Assembly: GCF_037392515.1 (NCBI RefSeq)
Contig: NC_090282.1
Location: 54,460,843-54,524,842, forward strand
Direction of reading: 5' to 3'
DNA length: 64,000 nucleotides
Source of the DNA: Haliotis asinina
Taxonomy: Eukaryota > Mollusca > Gastropoda > Lepetellida > Haliotidae
In this document: one piece after another, positions 13,150 to 24,425 of the stretch
Layout: each line of letters begins with the position of its first letter
How positions within the stretch are numbered: position 1 is the first letter of the stretch
Notes under the pieces: model-generated
Told to the model about the DNA's origin: nothing
Databases searched by the model: none
The model's input: the letters and a program-made list of their open reading frames with translations, nothing else
Position numbers and translations under genes: made by a program

Positions 13150-13437
13150 TCATCCTGAAAAAAAAGAACAATTTGAATCCATGGCGAAACATATCCATAA
13201 AATATTTTACTTTCTTATTACTCAATATGCTTCTAAAATGCCGGTCAAACAGATCATCTCACACACAATGAGACCATGGGGTATCAGTAAATGAACCAAC
13301 CTACCTACCTACCTACCTACCTATTGCTCTTTGACAATACCTATAATGTTCTACACTTGTTTTTTCACAACCAGCAGTGTATATCTTATGTCATGAATAA
13401 GTGATATTTGTTCTTTTGGTTGCATGTGATCTTTAAT
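13150..13437. mobile_element. Truncated third copy of the TTAA element
   Basis: It matches the right part of the copy at 14,913-16,139: cttctaaaatgcc followed by tcaaacagatcatc at about 13,230, and atgtcatgaataagtgata followed by tggttgcatgtgatcttta at 13,390-13,436. It carries a short (CTAC)n run at about 13,298-13,322. The left end is missing. Confidence 0.65.
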
Positions 13438-13836
13438 GAAAATAGGAGTATGCAGAACCATGTTGAATTGGGCTGTTCAGTCTGTGCAAATTGTTTTCTC
13501 CAGCTTTTCATGATTCACCCTGAAGTTTAAGACTATTTTAGATTTCAGTTTTGTTGCCAACTGGTTCGGCATTGCAAACAGCAAAGAAGCAATAACGCCT
13601 CCACATGCAATAATGGTGCTCTAGATCATTGCTAAATCGAACATATCACCGGCAACAAAATACTGACTGATAAAATAGCACGATGGATGAAAGGAACGTG
13701 AAGTTATATTTTGAACATCAATAGTATTTGGGTAAACCTATTGTATATATTTTATTAACGCTTCGCAGCATTGTCGCTGATCTGTACAGGAGTAGCCTCC
13801 CTTGAGATCAACTCCCTCTGCTTTCCATCTAGCACC

Positions 13837-14714
13837 TTGAATGGTGGCACGCTTGCAAACGGACATCATATTTCCTAGCCCACCTGACAGGTTCATTGGC
13901 CCAAATTGTGTTATTTTTTTCACCATAGATTAGTACCTACTTAATCTAAATGTATTAGGAGTTAGGCAGTATATATATATATTTCTATAAGAGCGACAGC
14001 ATGCTGCTGTTGCACCTGGTACTGGTGTATATACCCATGACCCTCGATCAGTAGTTGTTAAGATTATCTTCACACTGTAAACGAAAGACGGTGAAACGGT
14101 CAAAACTATCTTTCTATTAAGCTGCAAAGCCAAAACTGCGAAATACCAATGAGACACTAAATGCCATGGACGTACGGTAGTTCATATGAATAAACTCGTA
14201 TTCCAGCCAAGGCCTACATCGAGCACACCTTGGTATAGTGCGAAGTGGTCTAGTTATATGCTGGACTAGGACGTACGGGTGAGTTTTACCTGAGGTTTAA
14301 TTCTCTTGGCTTGTTTCCCTCTTCTTCGATTGAATCCGTTATCTGATGTCTGTTACAAAGTATGAGTCCATGTACTAATACACACGGTTGACACGTGCAA
14401 TGTCAACCGAGCAAATCAAGGAGCTTTTCTTGTTTACACTTTGCATGAAACGCACCCCCTGCGAAAGCTAAAATTAGATCCCATCACGTGACTTCTCGCC
14501 ACGCCCATGTCTTGTAGTTCAGCCAGCTGACCGTCGTGTTCCTGTGTGGCACTAGAATGCTGTGGCTCATATATAGAAATACGTGTAGTGCCAAAAAAGC
14601 TAACTCCATATATATTTAGATTAAGTAGGTACCAATCGATAGTGGAAGAAATACCACCAACCGGGCCAATATGGGTTGGGAAATATGATCTGCGTTTGCA
14701 TGCGTGCCACCAGT
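13837..14714. repeat. Inverted repeat with about 165-bp arms, unclassified
   Basis: The left arm (13,837 to about 14,015) and right arm (about 14,545-14,714) are reverse complements at moderate identity: ggtggcacgcttgcaaac with gtttgcatgcgtgccacc, and tacctacttaatctaaat with atttagattaagtaggta. About 530 bp of unrelated sequence lies between. This fits a foldback transposon or two inverted copies of one repeat. No coding frame was seen. Confidence 0.6.
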
Positions 14715-14912
14715 CTTGTTATATTGTTGCTTGCAGTCGCCTCAATATCAATCATTGAACAGTCCAATAAGTGAACTTAAACAGTCATTATCATCATGAA
14801 CACTAAATAGTATATTCCCGAGTCAGACCTGCATACCAACACAGGCCCCCTAAATGATGGGAGTTTAGGGACAAAAGTAAGGCTTTGTCGAATACAAAGA
14901 ATACCACTTTGC

Positions 14913-16139
14913 TTAAAGGTCACATGCAACGTAAAACACAACTTTGCAGATTCTGGTACCTTTCGGTGTGCACTTACCGAAACAAATCATAAAAACTGCC
15001 AATTCAACCTATAAAGTTGAAAAAAACGCGATGAAAAAAAAGCCCGCGAAATCGGAGTTCAAACGTTTCACTAAATTCCCCCCAGCGCTGGGGGGAAAAC
15101 TGGTTTCAATAGCTGTGCTGCGCTGCGTCCATAACGCATGCGCAGTGAATAGGTTCGCGGGGCTTGAAACAGTATGCATGCCCATGAGGTCGTGAGCAGT
15201 AGTCTAATCTTGGTTGTGTACACAAGTACATAATCTACTCGTTACGTAAAACAACTTGTTGATTGTAGTAAGCAGTCTCTGTCACAGAGAAAGCTCAGTG
15301 TCTGGTTTATTCACACCTATATGTCTACACCTAACACCTATCAGACTATCAGACTATACGACATAAAGAAAATAGGTTGATTTATGACTCGTACACCCGA
15401 GTCCCGTGTCTGCCACATTATGTAATTAGGCACGTGTGATACACATGACATGTTTTTATGTCTGTGGGTTGCAAACAAACTACATTCATTTTTTTCGGAT
15501 GACTGGATCTGACGGAAACTTGTGCAAACTCTTGTCAGATTCAAGTCCTGTTTTGTACTTGGGCGAATGACAGATTCCACCCACGCAGTAGTTTACTATC
15601 TCTACTGACTTGATTTTTCACTGGATCGAGAGCAAATTCAGAGAATATGTATTTTCTAAACCCAACATCTCTATATACATTCTTCATGGATAACGACTTC
15701 TTTTCGTGTATGTGATTTTGTTTGACAACAGTATATGAATCCATACTGAAAAGACGCATCAAGTACACAAAAAGAAGTTGTTATCCATAAAGAATCTTAC
15801 TTTCTTGTGACTGGCTATACTTCTAAAATGCCCATCAAACAGATCATCTGTCTGTACACACAATGAACCTCAGCATGTCAGCAAATGGAACAGCCAATCG
15901 GAAGCCGTCGTTACGCTTGAGTGCTTATCCACCCACTATGACTGGGTTCGGTCTCCCGAGGGCTTCGTATCGGGGGAAGTAAGCCCAAGTACAAAATATT
16001 GCACTTTTGAATCGCGATTGTACGTTTATAATTTTGTTTATTTGGTTTTTTTTAAAGCAGCAATGTATATTATATGTCATGAATAAGTGATAAATGTGTT
16101 TTAATTATGTTTGATTTTTTGGTTGCATGTGACCTTTAA
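14913..16139. mobile_element. Non-autonomous TTAA-flanked DNA transposon, copy 2 (inverted)
   Basis: It has the same TTAA plus AGGTCACATGCAAC termini as the copy at 12,121 but in opposite orientation: its right end (tatgtttgattttttggttg and onward) is the reverse complement of the left end of copy 1. It is 1,227 bp long. It contains ttcatggataacgacttctt and aagaagttgttatccataaa in inverted order near 15,690 and 15,773, resembling Penelope terminal-repeat tails. No transposase frame. Confidence 0.78.
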
Positions 16140-16469
16140 GCTTAATTCCTTCCCATTTGGCTGCATTTAGACGGTGATGCGCCATGTAACTAAGTGCATG
16201 GACACGGTCCTTTACTACACGCGCGCACGTGTGCGTGCGTGTTTACTGATGTGCAGCCCCATTTTGTCCTGAACATTTAACCATTAAAACTCTTGAAAAC
16301 GGGTGAAAATGCACCTATTCCTTTTCTCAAAGCATCATTTAGTAGCAATACAATACCACGATTTTACATCTGTTATACATTGTCACGTGTATGGACATAC
16401 CATATAATATATTATTACTCGCCCGTCGAAGATACTGCAGTGTATTATTTTCACTGCAATATTACACTA

Positions 16470-16855
16470 CAACATATGTCATATTTGGGATTTCACTTTC
16501 TTAGTAAAGTACAAATTCTAGTACTTTTTTCGGTTGAGTCCCATCCGGGATTCGAACCCGCACCCTCAGAGTCAGGCACCTAATCGCCAGCACACAAAGT
16601 CAGCCGCCTAGCCCGCTCAGCCACCGCGACTTCCAGTGGCTGAGCGGGCTAAGCGGGCTAGGAGGCTGACTTTGTGTGCTGGCGATTAGGTGCCTGAGCG
16701 GTGGCTGAGCGGGCTAGGCGGCTGACTTTGTGTGCTGGCGATTAGGTGCCTGACTCTGAGGGTGCGGGTTCGAATCCCGGATGGGACTCAACCGAAAAAA
16801 GTACTAGAATTTGTACTTTACTAAGAAAGTGAAATCCCAAATATGACATATGTTG
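16470..16855. mobile_element. Palindrome of two inverted tRNA-derived SINE copies
   Basis: A tRNA-Leu-like head (A-box-like tggctgagcgg, B box ggttcgaatcc) followed by gggactcaaccgaaaaaagt and a unique body occurs on the plus strand at about 16,694-16,855 and on the minus strand at 16,470-16,624. The centre holds an extra partial head ending in gcctgagcggtggctgagcg. The acceptor stem does not pair cleanly and a body follows the head, so these are SINEs rather than tRNA genes. Confidence 0.8.
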
Positions 16856-17157
16856 CATTTGACCACTTTCTAAATGGCATCGTGTAATCAATATTACACT
16901 AGTGTAATTCAGAAATACGGTTCGTTCTACCACCATGTACTGTGTAATAAAGCACACTTTCACCCTGAACTGTTATAGTTAAAGCACGAGGACACATTTC
17001 TTTTCTAAGATGCCGTATTTAATCTAATTTAACCTGACCCTAGTTTCAATTAATCTATGGCAGAAAACAAACGACGGTGTCTGTGACCTAAATTAAGAAT
17101 CCTCGCACAGGGCTAACTTACGCGCTGTTCTTTTGGCGTGTCAGTCCCCTACGTTAG

Positions 17158-17424
17158 GGTGAGTGAGTGAGTGAGTTTAGTTTTACGTCGCACTTAGCAA
17201 TATTCCAGCTTTATGGCGACGGTCTGTAAATAATCGAGTCTGGACCAGACAATCCAGTGATCAATAACATGAGCATCGATCTGCGCAATGGGGAACCGAT
17301 GACATGTGTCAACCAAGTCAGCTAGTCTGACCACCCGATCCCGTTAGTCGCCTCTTACGACAAGCATAGTCACCTTTTATGGCAAGCATGGGTTGCTGAA
17401 GGCCTATTCTACCCCGGGACCTTC
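17158..17424 (-). mobile_element. SINE, near full length, with target-site duplication
   Basis: The most complete copy of the window's main SINE, from gtgagtgagtgag to taccccgggacctt. It is flanked by near-identical direct repeats (ccctacgttagg before 17,158; ccctactgttagg at 17,424-17,436), which look like a target-site duplication. Sense is taken as minus. Confidence 0.92.
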
Positions 17425-17464
17425 CCTACTGTTAGGACAAACGCTACTAGAAAACAAATGATGA

Positions 17465-17585
17465 ACACAAGAATGAAGATTTTATGGATATCAACTTCTT
17501 TATATGAGAACACAACGTTTCGAAGTTAATGCTTACTCCTTTCATCCTTCACTTCTAAATGCCCTTCAAAGACTTAAATGATGAA
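17465..17585 (-). mobile_element. Penelope-like terminal fragment (family B) with decayed hammerhead core
   Basis: On the minus strand it reads aggatgaaaggagtaag, attaacttcgaaacgttgtg and aagaagttgatatccataaa, matching the insertion at 57,006. The core box CTGATGA is changed to AGGATGA, so it is probably an inactive ribozyme relic. Confidence 0.6.
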
Positions 17586-17744
17586 CAGTTTGGTGACGGT
17601 TTGTGTTCGGGTTAAATATCTTCACTAGATCATTTTGATTACATCCGTGATTCTCTTAAACCATACAAGGCAATATGACCGCCTCATTTCTACTACCAAC
17701 GAAAGTTTAGATCAGTACATTCAGCTGAAGCTGACTATGATTCT

Positions 17745-17975
17745 TCAAAGGCATTTAGAAGTTTGGCGTAGTAATACAGGAAAATTTTTATGGATAGCAA
17801 CTTCTTGAGTCTATTTTCACGACGTTTCGGGGCTTATCCTAGCCCCCTCATCAGGTTGACCTGAACTGAACAGTAAGGCTTAACTGTTAACTCTACCCAA
17901 GACATCACACTGCTTATGACGTCTCAATGCTATGACAACATGATACCAGTAGCTAACAGGAACACTATGGCAACA
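17745..17975 (-). mobile_element. Penelope-like terminal repeat (family A), minus orientation
   Basis: Shares long stretches with 22,090-22,410 in reverse orientation: ctgttagctactggtatcat, taagcagtgtgatgtcttgg, then the hammerhead core, then aagaagttgctatccataaa and cttctaaatgcctttgaaga. It lies 3 kb from the Penelope-like coding remnant and points the other way, so it is a separate insertion or a rearranged end. Confidence 0.72.
17821..17855 (-). ncRNA. Hammerhead ribozyme motif in Penelope-like terminal repeat
   Basis: On the minus strand the order is CTGATGA, G, stem II GGGGCT/AGCCCC around loop AGGATA, then GAAA-CGTC. This is the invariant hammerhead core. Stem III would be only the self-complementary ACGU, the minimal form reported for Penelope-like elements, thought to work best as a dimer. 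Predicted cleavage follows the GTC. Stem I pairing (CAAC with GTGA-type bases) is short and has a bulge. Activity is inferred, not shown. Confidence 0.72.
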
Positions 17976-19900
17976 CAATCACCCCCTGGAACCACTGTCT
18001 TGCAGAGATGCAGTGATGGGGTGACTGTCCGCCTGCATTTGCAGTGATCGCTTGCTTCTTTTGGTGGCGAATGTAAGATCGATGTTAAAAATATAGTCAC
18101 CATTTATTAAACACGAACAGTATTGTTGAAATATTAGCATTTCACGAATGTACAGGATGTGGTGGTTATAAATAGAAAGTTTCAAGTAGCTAGGTTAAAC
18201 ACGAAAGAAGCAATCGTCGATTATCGACAGAACATATCTTTTCACGTGGACAAATACTAAGGTTTTTTCCTAATGGTTTTATTTTACACTAATTACAGCA
18301 TTTCAATGGGTCGATATTGTTAATGATGCACTTTTCCACATACATGTGACGTCTTTGTCCTATTGAATGCATAATATTCATTTTATCTATCTAAATGTGA
18401 TCGTGAAGTGATCGGGGTCCAATGACTGTACACCCACTGTGCATGCTTGCAGTGATCGTATTTTTTCTTGCAGTGGTCGGTATCGTAAATCTTTTCAAAC
18501 ATGCGCATGGACCATGCAGAAGTGAAGATGACTGAAATATATATTTATTGGCAAAGAAATTAAAGTCCCAGCTATTGTGCGAGAAAGGACTGAGACGGGA
18601 CAGCACACGTTAATGAAGAAATAACTGCACAGCACAAGTTAATGAAAAAAATACTTTCTCGGCACTTGTGCGCGTGCTTCACGAACACGTGGCTGTCCCT
18701 TTCTCTGCACCCCTCCTTCGTAACAAACAGTGAACTGTGTGAATGGTAGATTGTTCATAACTTTTATTTTTAGGACAAAAATCCCAACAGGGTTGGTATG
18801 ATGGTTTGATTATGATCAGCATTTCACTGAGTATGCTATGTTTAACAGTTTCCGAGTTAGATTGCAATTCCTCTTTTGAGCCAAACGGGCTATAGTCGTC
18901 GTTAATAGTCAAACGATGTATAGCCTAACACAAGTCTAGAAACGTTTAATTGAAATGATAGAACAAAGAGCGTCATCATAATGTTTATTATCACACTTCA
19001 CGCCTAGATGTCGCTTTGTGATTGACTGAGCGCTTTTCTGTTATTATTAATGTACTCCGCTTACAAGTGCGTAACAGTTTCTATGTACGCCGCCGAATGC
19101 CGAACTCATTTGGTACTTCGTTGTAGCAGGGGTACTCTACAACCTCGATATAGGCTCCCTGGTTGTAGTAATTCTTTTTCTCGAGTCACAATGAATCACG
19201 TAAGATATACTGAAATTACCGATATCCTGGATACCCTTACACTGTTAACACTGAAGTGTTCTGTTGGAAGATCTGCTGCGTTAAGGAATCGGTGTCATAC
19301 CGCAGCGCTAATCATGTGCCTATCATTTAAGACTGCTGACTAGTTTGAATTCTTGAAATCTCTGTCACAGTCTACCAACAGCACTCTGACAGCAACCTAC
19401 TGCTGAATTTGACCGGGCCTAAGGTCTGACACTCTCACAGTCCTTGAACCACATTTTTATTTTCCCTACATCCTAGCCTCCCTCCAATGCTAAAGTCCTA
19501 ATTGAAGCAAGTCTAGATTTCCCTAGGTTCAGAATCCATGGTCTCCCTGGGGCGCCTTTTCAATTTACGACAGGTTTGTTCGTTGCCATCAACATTTATG
19601 ATTATCTATTCAGAGACTAAGCATTAGTCTAGGTCTGACACCTCTCAGCAAGTGTCAACAAATGCATTTCCATGTCGACATTTTTAATAAAATGTGTGCC
19701 ATTTGAAACAGAATGCATCTGACATTAAAGAAATAAATGTGTTTTTTTCATGCTGTTAAGAAGTTTTGTAAAAAAACCAGTTGTGTTTGAAACAAAAACG
19801 AAGATTTTACAACTTGTAAGAATTGTTGTTACTAACAGCTTGGCCCTGGCCCTTCATTAATGACGCTAGCAGACTTAGGGGTGAATTTAGCCTTCCTTCA
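17976..19900. other. Unassigned AT-rich sequence
   Basis: No gene or classified transposon recognised. The motif tgcagtgatcg recurs near 18,040 and 18,450. A roughly 45-bp segment around 19,122-19,170 (ataggctccctggttgta) reappears near 46,666-46,712, indicating an unclassified dispersed repeat. Confidence 0.4.
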
Positions 19901-19904
19901 ACAC

Positions 19905-20050
19905 CATTACTGTGGCGGTTGGGTATCCTAGAAGTTAAAGCGTTCGCTCTTCACGACGAACATCCGGGCTCGATTTCCCATATGGGTACAAGGTGTGAAG
20001 CCCATTTCTGGTGTCCCCCAGCGATATCGCTAAGGGCGGCGTACAACTGA
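19905..20050 (+). mobile_element. tRNA-derived SINE (second family), plus orientation
   Basis: Head with A-box-like tatcctagaagttaaagcg and B-box-like gggctcgatttccc, body aaggtgtgaagcccatttct, ending cgtacaactgaattcac. It is the same family as the minus-strand copy at 49,921-50,088. The gtgagtgag tail is lost. Confidence 0.75.
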
Positions 20051-20970
20051 ATTCACAATACCGGTATTGGTGATACTAATGACGTGTAATTCTTTTAATA
20101 TATTTGGAACTACAAATATCCATGAATACGTCTTATGAAAATTATTCAGAGAATATTTAAATAGTACAAAAAGTAGAACTGTTCTCTTTCCACGTCTCAC
20201 GTGATACACGGATTGATTGTATGTACTCAACATTGTGGAAACCTTCCCCGTCTACATGTTTGTCTGTGGGGTGACCACTGATCAGTTGGTCAACAACAAA
20301 TCTCTGTGGGTAGTTGGGAGTATGTTAATGGAAAGTTGGTGTATGGCGCATATTTCCACCAAATGACATCACTGATCAATGTTCACACTTTGGCGATACA
20401 TCCAAGTGTCTCTGGTTTGCGGTTTGCATAGTGGACTAGCTGTGGCTTAAGGTACTGTGGGTAGAGATTTTGTGTTTTTGCAGATGGATAATATCTTTTT
20501 AGTACCCTGAAGTTGGCTTGATATACATTGTCATACGTGTACGCTTGGTAAATATGAATTATTGCCTTTGTTTTAGTTAAGTGTTATGGTCATTGTCTCT
20601 ATTTTCAAATCTCCGTGTTTCTGCACATAATGATTGACAACTGCAGAAAAGTCATCCATAGAAGGGCACTATCCACACCTAATCCCCTCATTCACGTTGC
20701 TAAGTCTGAAACTGACTGAAAATATACTGTGCTACATCAAAATCCCTACTTATTTCATATTTTCAATAATTTTTAAGAAAAGGTGTACAGAAATTTCCGA
20801 TCACTGCATATTCCAAATTTCCCATCACTGAATTATGTGTTCACTGTACTCCCGCGATCACTTCACTGAATATCAGGTTTACATTTTGCATAATAACTTC
20901 TTCAGTTTTGATCTGAATGACTCATCAAACGTTCTTCTAAGCAACGCAGTAATCCTTCCTCACAAGAAAA
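20051..20970. other. Unassigned sequence 5' of the Penelope-like remnant
   Basis: No recognisable coding motif. It may contain degraded 5' sequence of the Penelope-like element. Confidence 0.35.
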
Positions 20971-21905
20971 GAAGGCCACCTAAGAACTCCGCAAAGACAA
21001 ATCCATCACCATCACAGAAGCGGATGGTAAGGCAGCAGTCATCATGGACACACCTGAATTTCATGATCTTGTGAACAAAACCCTCAGTGACACCACAACC
21101 TACAAGATACTACTCTAGGATCCTACAGCAAAGTTGGAACGCCAGCACAAGAAAGCCCTAAAGACTATCCATGACAGCTATGACAGCAAGCAAATCAATG
21201 ATACCGTGTATAATTAGGAGATAAACATACTGTGTTGGAAAATCTGAGGTATATAACGAAATTGTAATAGCTCTAAATTTGATTTAAAACCATTATACCA
21301 TAACCGTGTTATTCAGATTTTAAACAAATAAACAAGTGTTGGAAAATCAGAGGTATATAGAGCAGACCGTTGCCACTACCCTCCATCAACGAAATAATCG
21401 TACACGGAAAGCTGAACCAGCTCCCATCAGGATTAACATTCCATACCAAGGCCAGATTACCCATCACATCAAGCGACTCATTAGAGGAATTACAAGTTTG
21501 GATGTGACATTTTATTCTTATAAAACATTAAAAACCATCCTGAGAGCAAATGGGAGAGGTGGCAGCAACCAGAATGAGTCCAATTCCAGATGATGTATAT
21601 ACAAAGTTTCTTGTGATTGTGGAAGCAAGTATATTGGAGAAACTTGCCGGCATTTAAACATTGGACCAAACTTCAGCTGACCTTAAATCTGACTCTCAGA
21701 ACACATTGTTAAAAATCAAAACCACTCTATCAGTTGGCAACACTCTCAAATCTTGGCGTCTAACGTCAATAATTGGTGAAAAAGAAAACGTCTTGAGTCA
21801 ATCTTCATTAGAAGATTAGTACCAGAGATCAACAGATGTCTAGGGGTTTACCTCCCTAGTGCCTGGTGCACCACCAAAAAGACCGACAAGGGCACCCATG
21901 GATGA
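20970..21905 (+). mobile_element. 5'-truncated Penelope-like retroelement with GIY-YIG endonuclease
   Basis: Spread over shifted frames: LRKDKSITITEADGKAAVIM and DPTAKLERQHKKALKTIH (RT palm/thumb border, 20,970-21,180), PAPIRINIPYQGQITHHIKR (linker, about 21,420-21,480), and a GIY-YIG nuclease with YKVSCDCGSKYIGETCRHLN (about 21,600-21,660), EHIVKNQNHSISWQHSQILA (about 21,700) and ESIFIRRLVPEINRC (about 21,800). Two in-frame stops (after YKILL and after NVNNW) and a duplication near 21,232/21,332 show it is dead. Most of the RT is missing. The related terminal repeat follows at 22,090. Confidence 0.87.
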
Positions 21906-22089
21906 ACAATAATTTCTATGTACTGTTAATAGTATTACTTGACATGCTATACATGCAATACATTTATCAAAAAATCTTTGTAGACGTCCAAACTTACAAT
22001 AATAAGGATCTGTCATTTCTAATTTAATCCAACAACACTACTATATATTCAAAATAAGATGTATTCATGTTAGTTGTAACCATTCACTA

Positions 22090-22410
22090 TTAATTCTATT
22101 GTGTTGTCATAGTATTCCTGTTAGCTACTGGTATCATTACAGGACAACTTTTATGGATAGCAACTTCTTGAGTTGCTATCCATAAAATTTGTCCTGTATT
22201 GCTACGCCAATTTCTAAATGCCTTTGAAGAATTACTGGTATCATGTTGTCATAGCATTGTGACGTCATAAGCAGTGTGATGTCTTGGGTAGAGTTAACAG
22301 TTAAGCCTTACTGTTCAGTTCAGGTCAACCTGATGAGGGGGCTAGGATAAGCCCCGAAATGTCGTGAAAATAAACTCAAGAAGTCGCTATCCATAAAATT
22401 TGTCCTGCAT
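22090..22410 (+). mobile_element. Penelope-like terminal repeat (family A), plus orientation
   Basis: Lies about 190 bp downstream of the GIY-YIG remnant. It contains ctgttagctactggtatcat twice, an inverted junction (ttttatggatagcaacttct next to its reverse complement at 22,151-22,190), then the hammerhead core and the tail aagaagtcgctatccataaa. Inverted, partly duplicated ends are typical of Penelope-like insertions. Confidence 0.72.
22330..22363 (+). ncRNA. Hammerhead ribozyme motif (family A, plus strand)
   Basis: CTGATGA (22,330-22,336), stem II GGGGCT/AGCCCC with loop AGGATA, GAAA (22,356-22,359), then TGTC. It differs from the copy at 17,821 by GAAAC to GAAAT, so the palindromic stem III ACGU becomes AUGU and would rely on G-U pairs, which may weaken it. 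Predicted cleavage is after the GTC at 22,361-22,363. Confidence 0.68.
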
Positions 22411-22985
22411 GAAGCTGACTAGTCCAGCAACATTCCACGATTGCTTTGTGGGAATGTAAACATTGCAAACATTGCCGCGTCTCTGGGCGAGGGGAGTGGC
22501 TGAACAGTATGATGTGATATGCGCCGACCAAATAAATGTTTCTTCAGTCTTGTTATCATACCACCTACATCCCTCAACGTGTCCTTCAAATAAATCACAG
22601 CCCTTTGGTTCACCAATGTGCCACTCTTTATGAGGACCCTTTCCTTTTTGACCAAAATAACAGGTTCGTTTTGGTTCAGCGCCGAATCGAACCAGCCAAT
22701 TTGACCATAACGGCACATATTTTAGTCGAAACAAAGTACTGTAGTTACAAGAGTGACATGTCAATACAATTTATGTATTACGTGCATTAAACGCAGATCT
22801 ACACTGATCAATAATTTTCGGTCATATTCCTTGGCTAGCCCTCGTGCCTTGTGAAAGGTTTGAAACGCATTAAGAACTCCCAAATGGAATGAGTTGCTGG
22901 ACCTTGCAAAGGGGGGTAACTCTAAATATAAACCGCTCCATAACAGTACTGTTGACAGCCGCGTGAGATCTTTTCTGGAGTAACA
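22411..22985. other. Unassigned sequence upstream of a possible promoter
   Basis: The minus strand carries a 125-codon open frame (22,387-22,764) with no family I recognise. Its last codons overlap the Penelope tail. No splice signals or homology support it as a gene. Confidence 0.35.
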
Positions 22986-22987
22986 AG

Positions 22988-23064
22988 CGTGACCAATCAA
23001 ATTGATGACTATTTAAATGAGGATTCGTCCTCTTGTTCGACTAAGCTTCAGCTGTTCTCGCAGG
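22988..23064 (+). promoter_or_regulatory. Possible NUDT12 promoter and 5' UTR exon
   Basis: A CCAAT-type element (gaccaatcaaat, about 22,990) is followed about 20 bp later by a TATA-like tatttaaatg and then by a short stretch ending ctgttctcgcag|gtaatg, a good splice donor. The NUDT12 start codon at 27,688 lies one base after an acceptor-like ttcag, so a non-coding first exon here would fit. The link is inference; no transcript evidence is available. Confidence 0.33.
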
Positions 23065-24425
23065 TAATGAAAACTAAAATAATCACAGTTTTCGTGTAAA
23101 AATTGTTGTTGAACTGGTGTATTGACAGTTGAAAATGTTATTGACACTAATGACAGTGACTAAGCGAAGAACAGTCAGCTGTCTGTGTTAGGTGTATTAG
23201 TTTCCTAATAGCCATAGTTGTCTCCATTTGTGTGGCATTTCTTTTCTCGGGCTGGCAGTGCAGTAGCAGACAATATCACAAGATAGATTCTCTTCTGTAA
23301 CTGACACACTAAGTGACAAGGGTCATATGAAGTGTAGCATGATGGACTTTGGTCAGATGACTTGTCATGACCTAGAAACATACCCGTTGAGTACAGTTTC
23401 TACCCTACTTTCGTTAGGTTTATTACAATAACATGTAGCAGTATGCAGGCAGGCGATGAGATAATTCTACCTACAGCACATAGAGAAAGTTGACAACATC
23501 ACCTCATAATTAGATGAAATTGTGGAGCCCACAATATCTTCAGGAGCCCGCTACCAGGATGGCAAAATATTGCTAAACAAAAAGACTTTGACAGAACGTA
23601 AGAACATGTGTTTAACTTTAGGTATGTAGTTGATATGATAACATGGCTGAAGAAACATGACAAAGTATATATATTGGGCCTGCACATTTCACTATCAGCC
23701 TGTGGTCATGGGTGGAGCACACAGGAACTTCATCCCTGGCGCTAGTTTTCATGCTTCCGTACATGTTCAATGATGTTGATGTAGTTCATGGTTCGACAGG
23801 AAATACAAATGTACAAGACGTCCAGTTATTGAAAGTGATTTCAAAGATGACCTGATATGAACTGACAGAAGCATTCTTCCTTCTGATATTTGTACATACC
23901 TGAAAATGTTTACCCTGTATATTTCTATGTTTTCAGGGTCTATTAAATTCATTCAACATACTATATGTCTTTGTTGTTTGTATCCGTTATTTCTTGATGA
24001 ACGTCTATTTGGACAAAGAGATACAAAAAAACAACAACCTGTAACTGAAAAAATCTTAATTTGGGCATGTATTAACTGATGAAAAGATTATTACGCTTCA
24101 TTTTTCATGTCTTCAGTATCATCCCCCTACCCATATCTTACATAGGCCAGATGGCCTCATTTAGCTATGGGTATCTCCTTGTGTTATCAAGTGATGTTAC
24201 ATGACTTGCCATGCTTTCCACTCTCTCCTTCATGGCTCAAGGGTATGTTTCGGCAAGCACTGGATTGCTGCGTATGGTACCATATCCTTTTTATATTTAG
24301 ATCCTGTATGCAAATTAAGCTGTGTATGTTTTTTTGCTATAGTTATCTTTCATTGTATGTACAAAATTTGAAAAACTGTCAATATTCTGTGACATTTATT
24401 CATCATAATGTAGTTGGTTTATGTT
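23065..24425. other. Unassigned sequence, possibly NUDT12 intron 1
   Basis: AT-rich. No coding exon or classified transposon recognised before the DIRS-like fragment. Confidence 0.4.

Noticed and set aside
16530..16800. tRNA-Leu-like genes on both strands
   Set aside because: B box is good but the acceptor stem does not close, and both copies continue into the same SINE body.
22387..22764. 125-codon minus-strand open frame, cysteine-rich
   Set aside because: No recognised family, overlaps the Penelope-like tail, a second overlapping frame is equally open, and no splice or promoter evidence.
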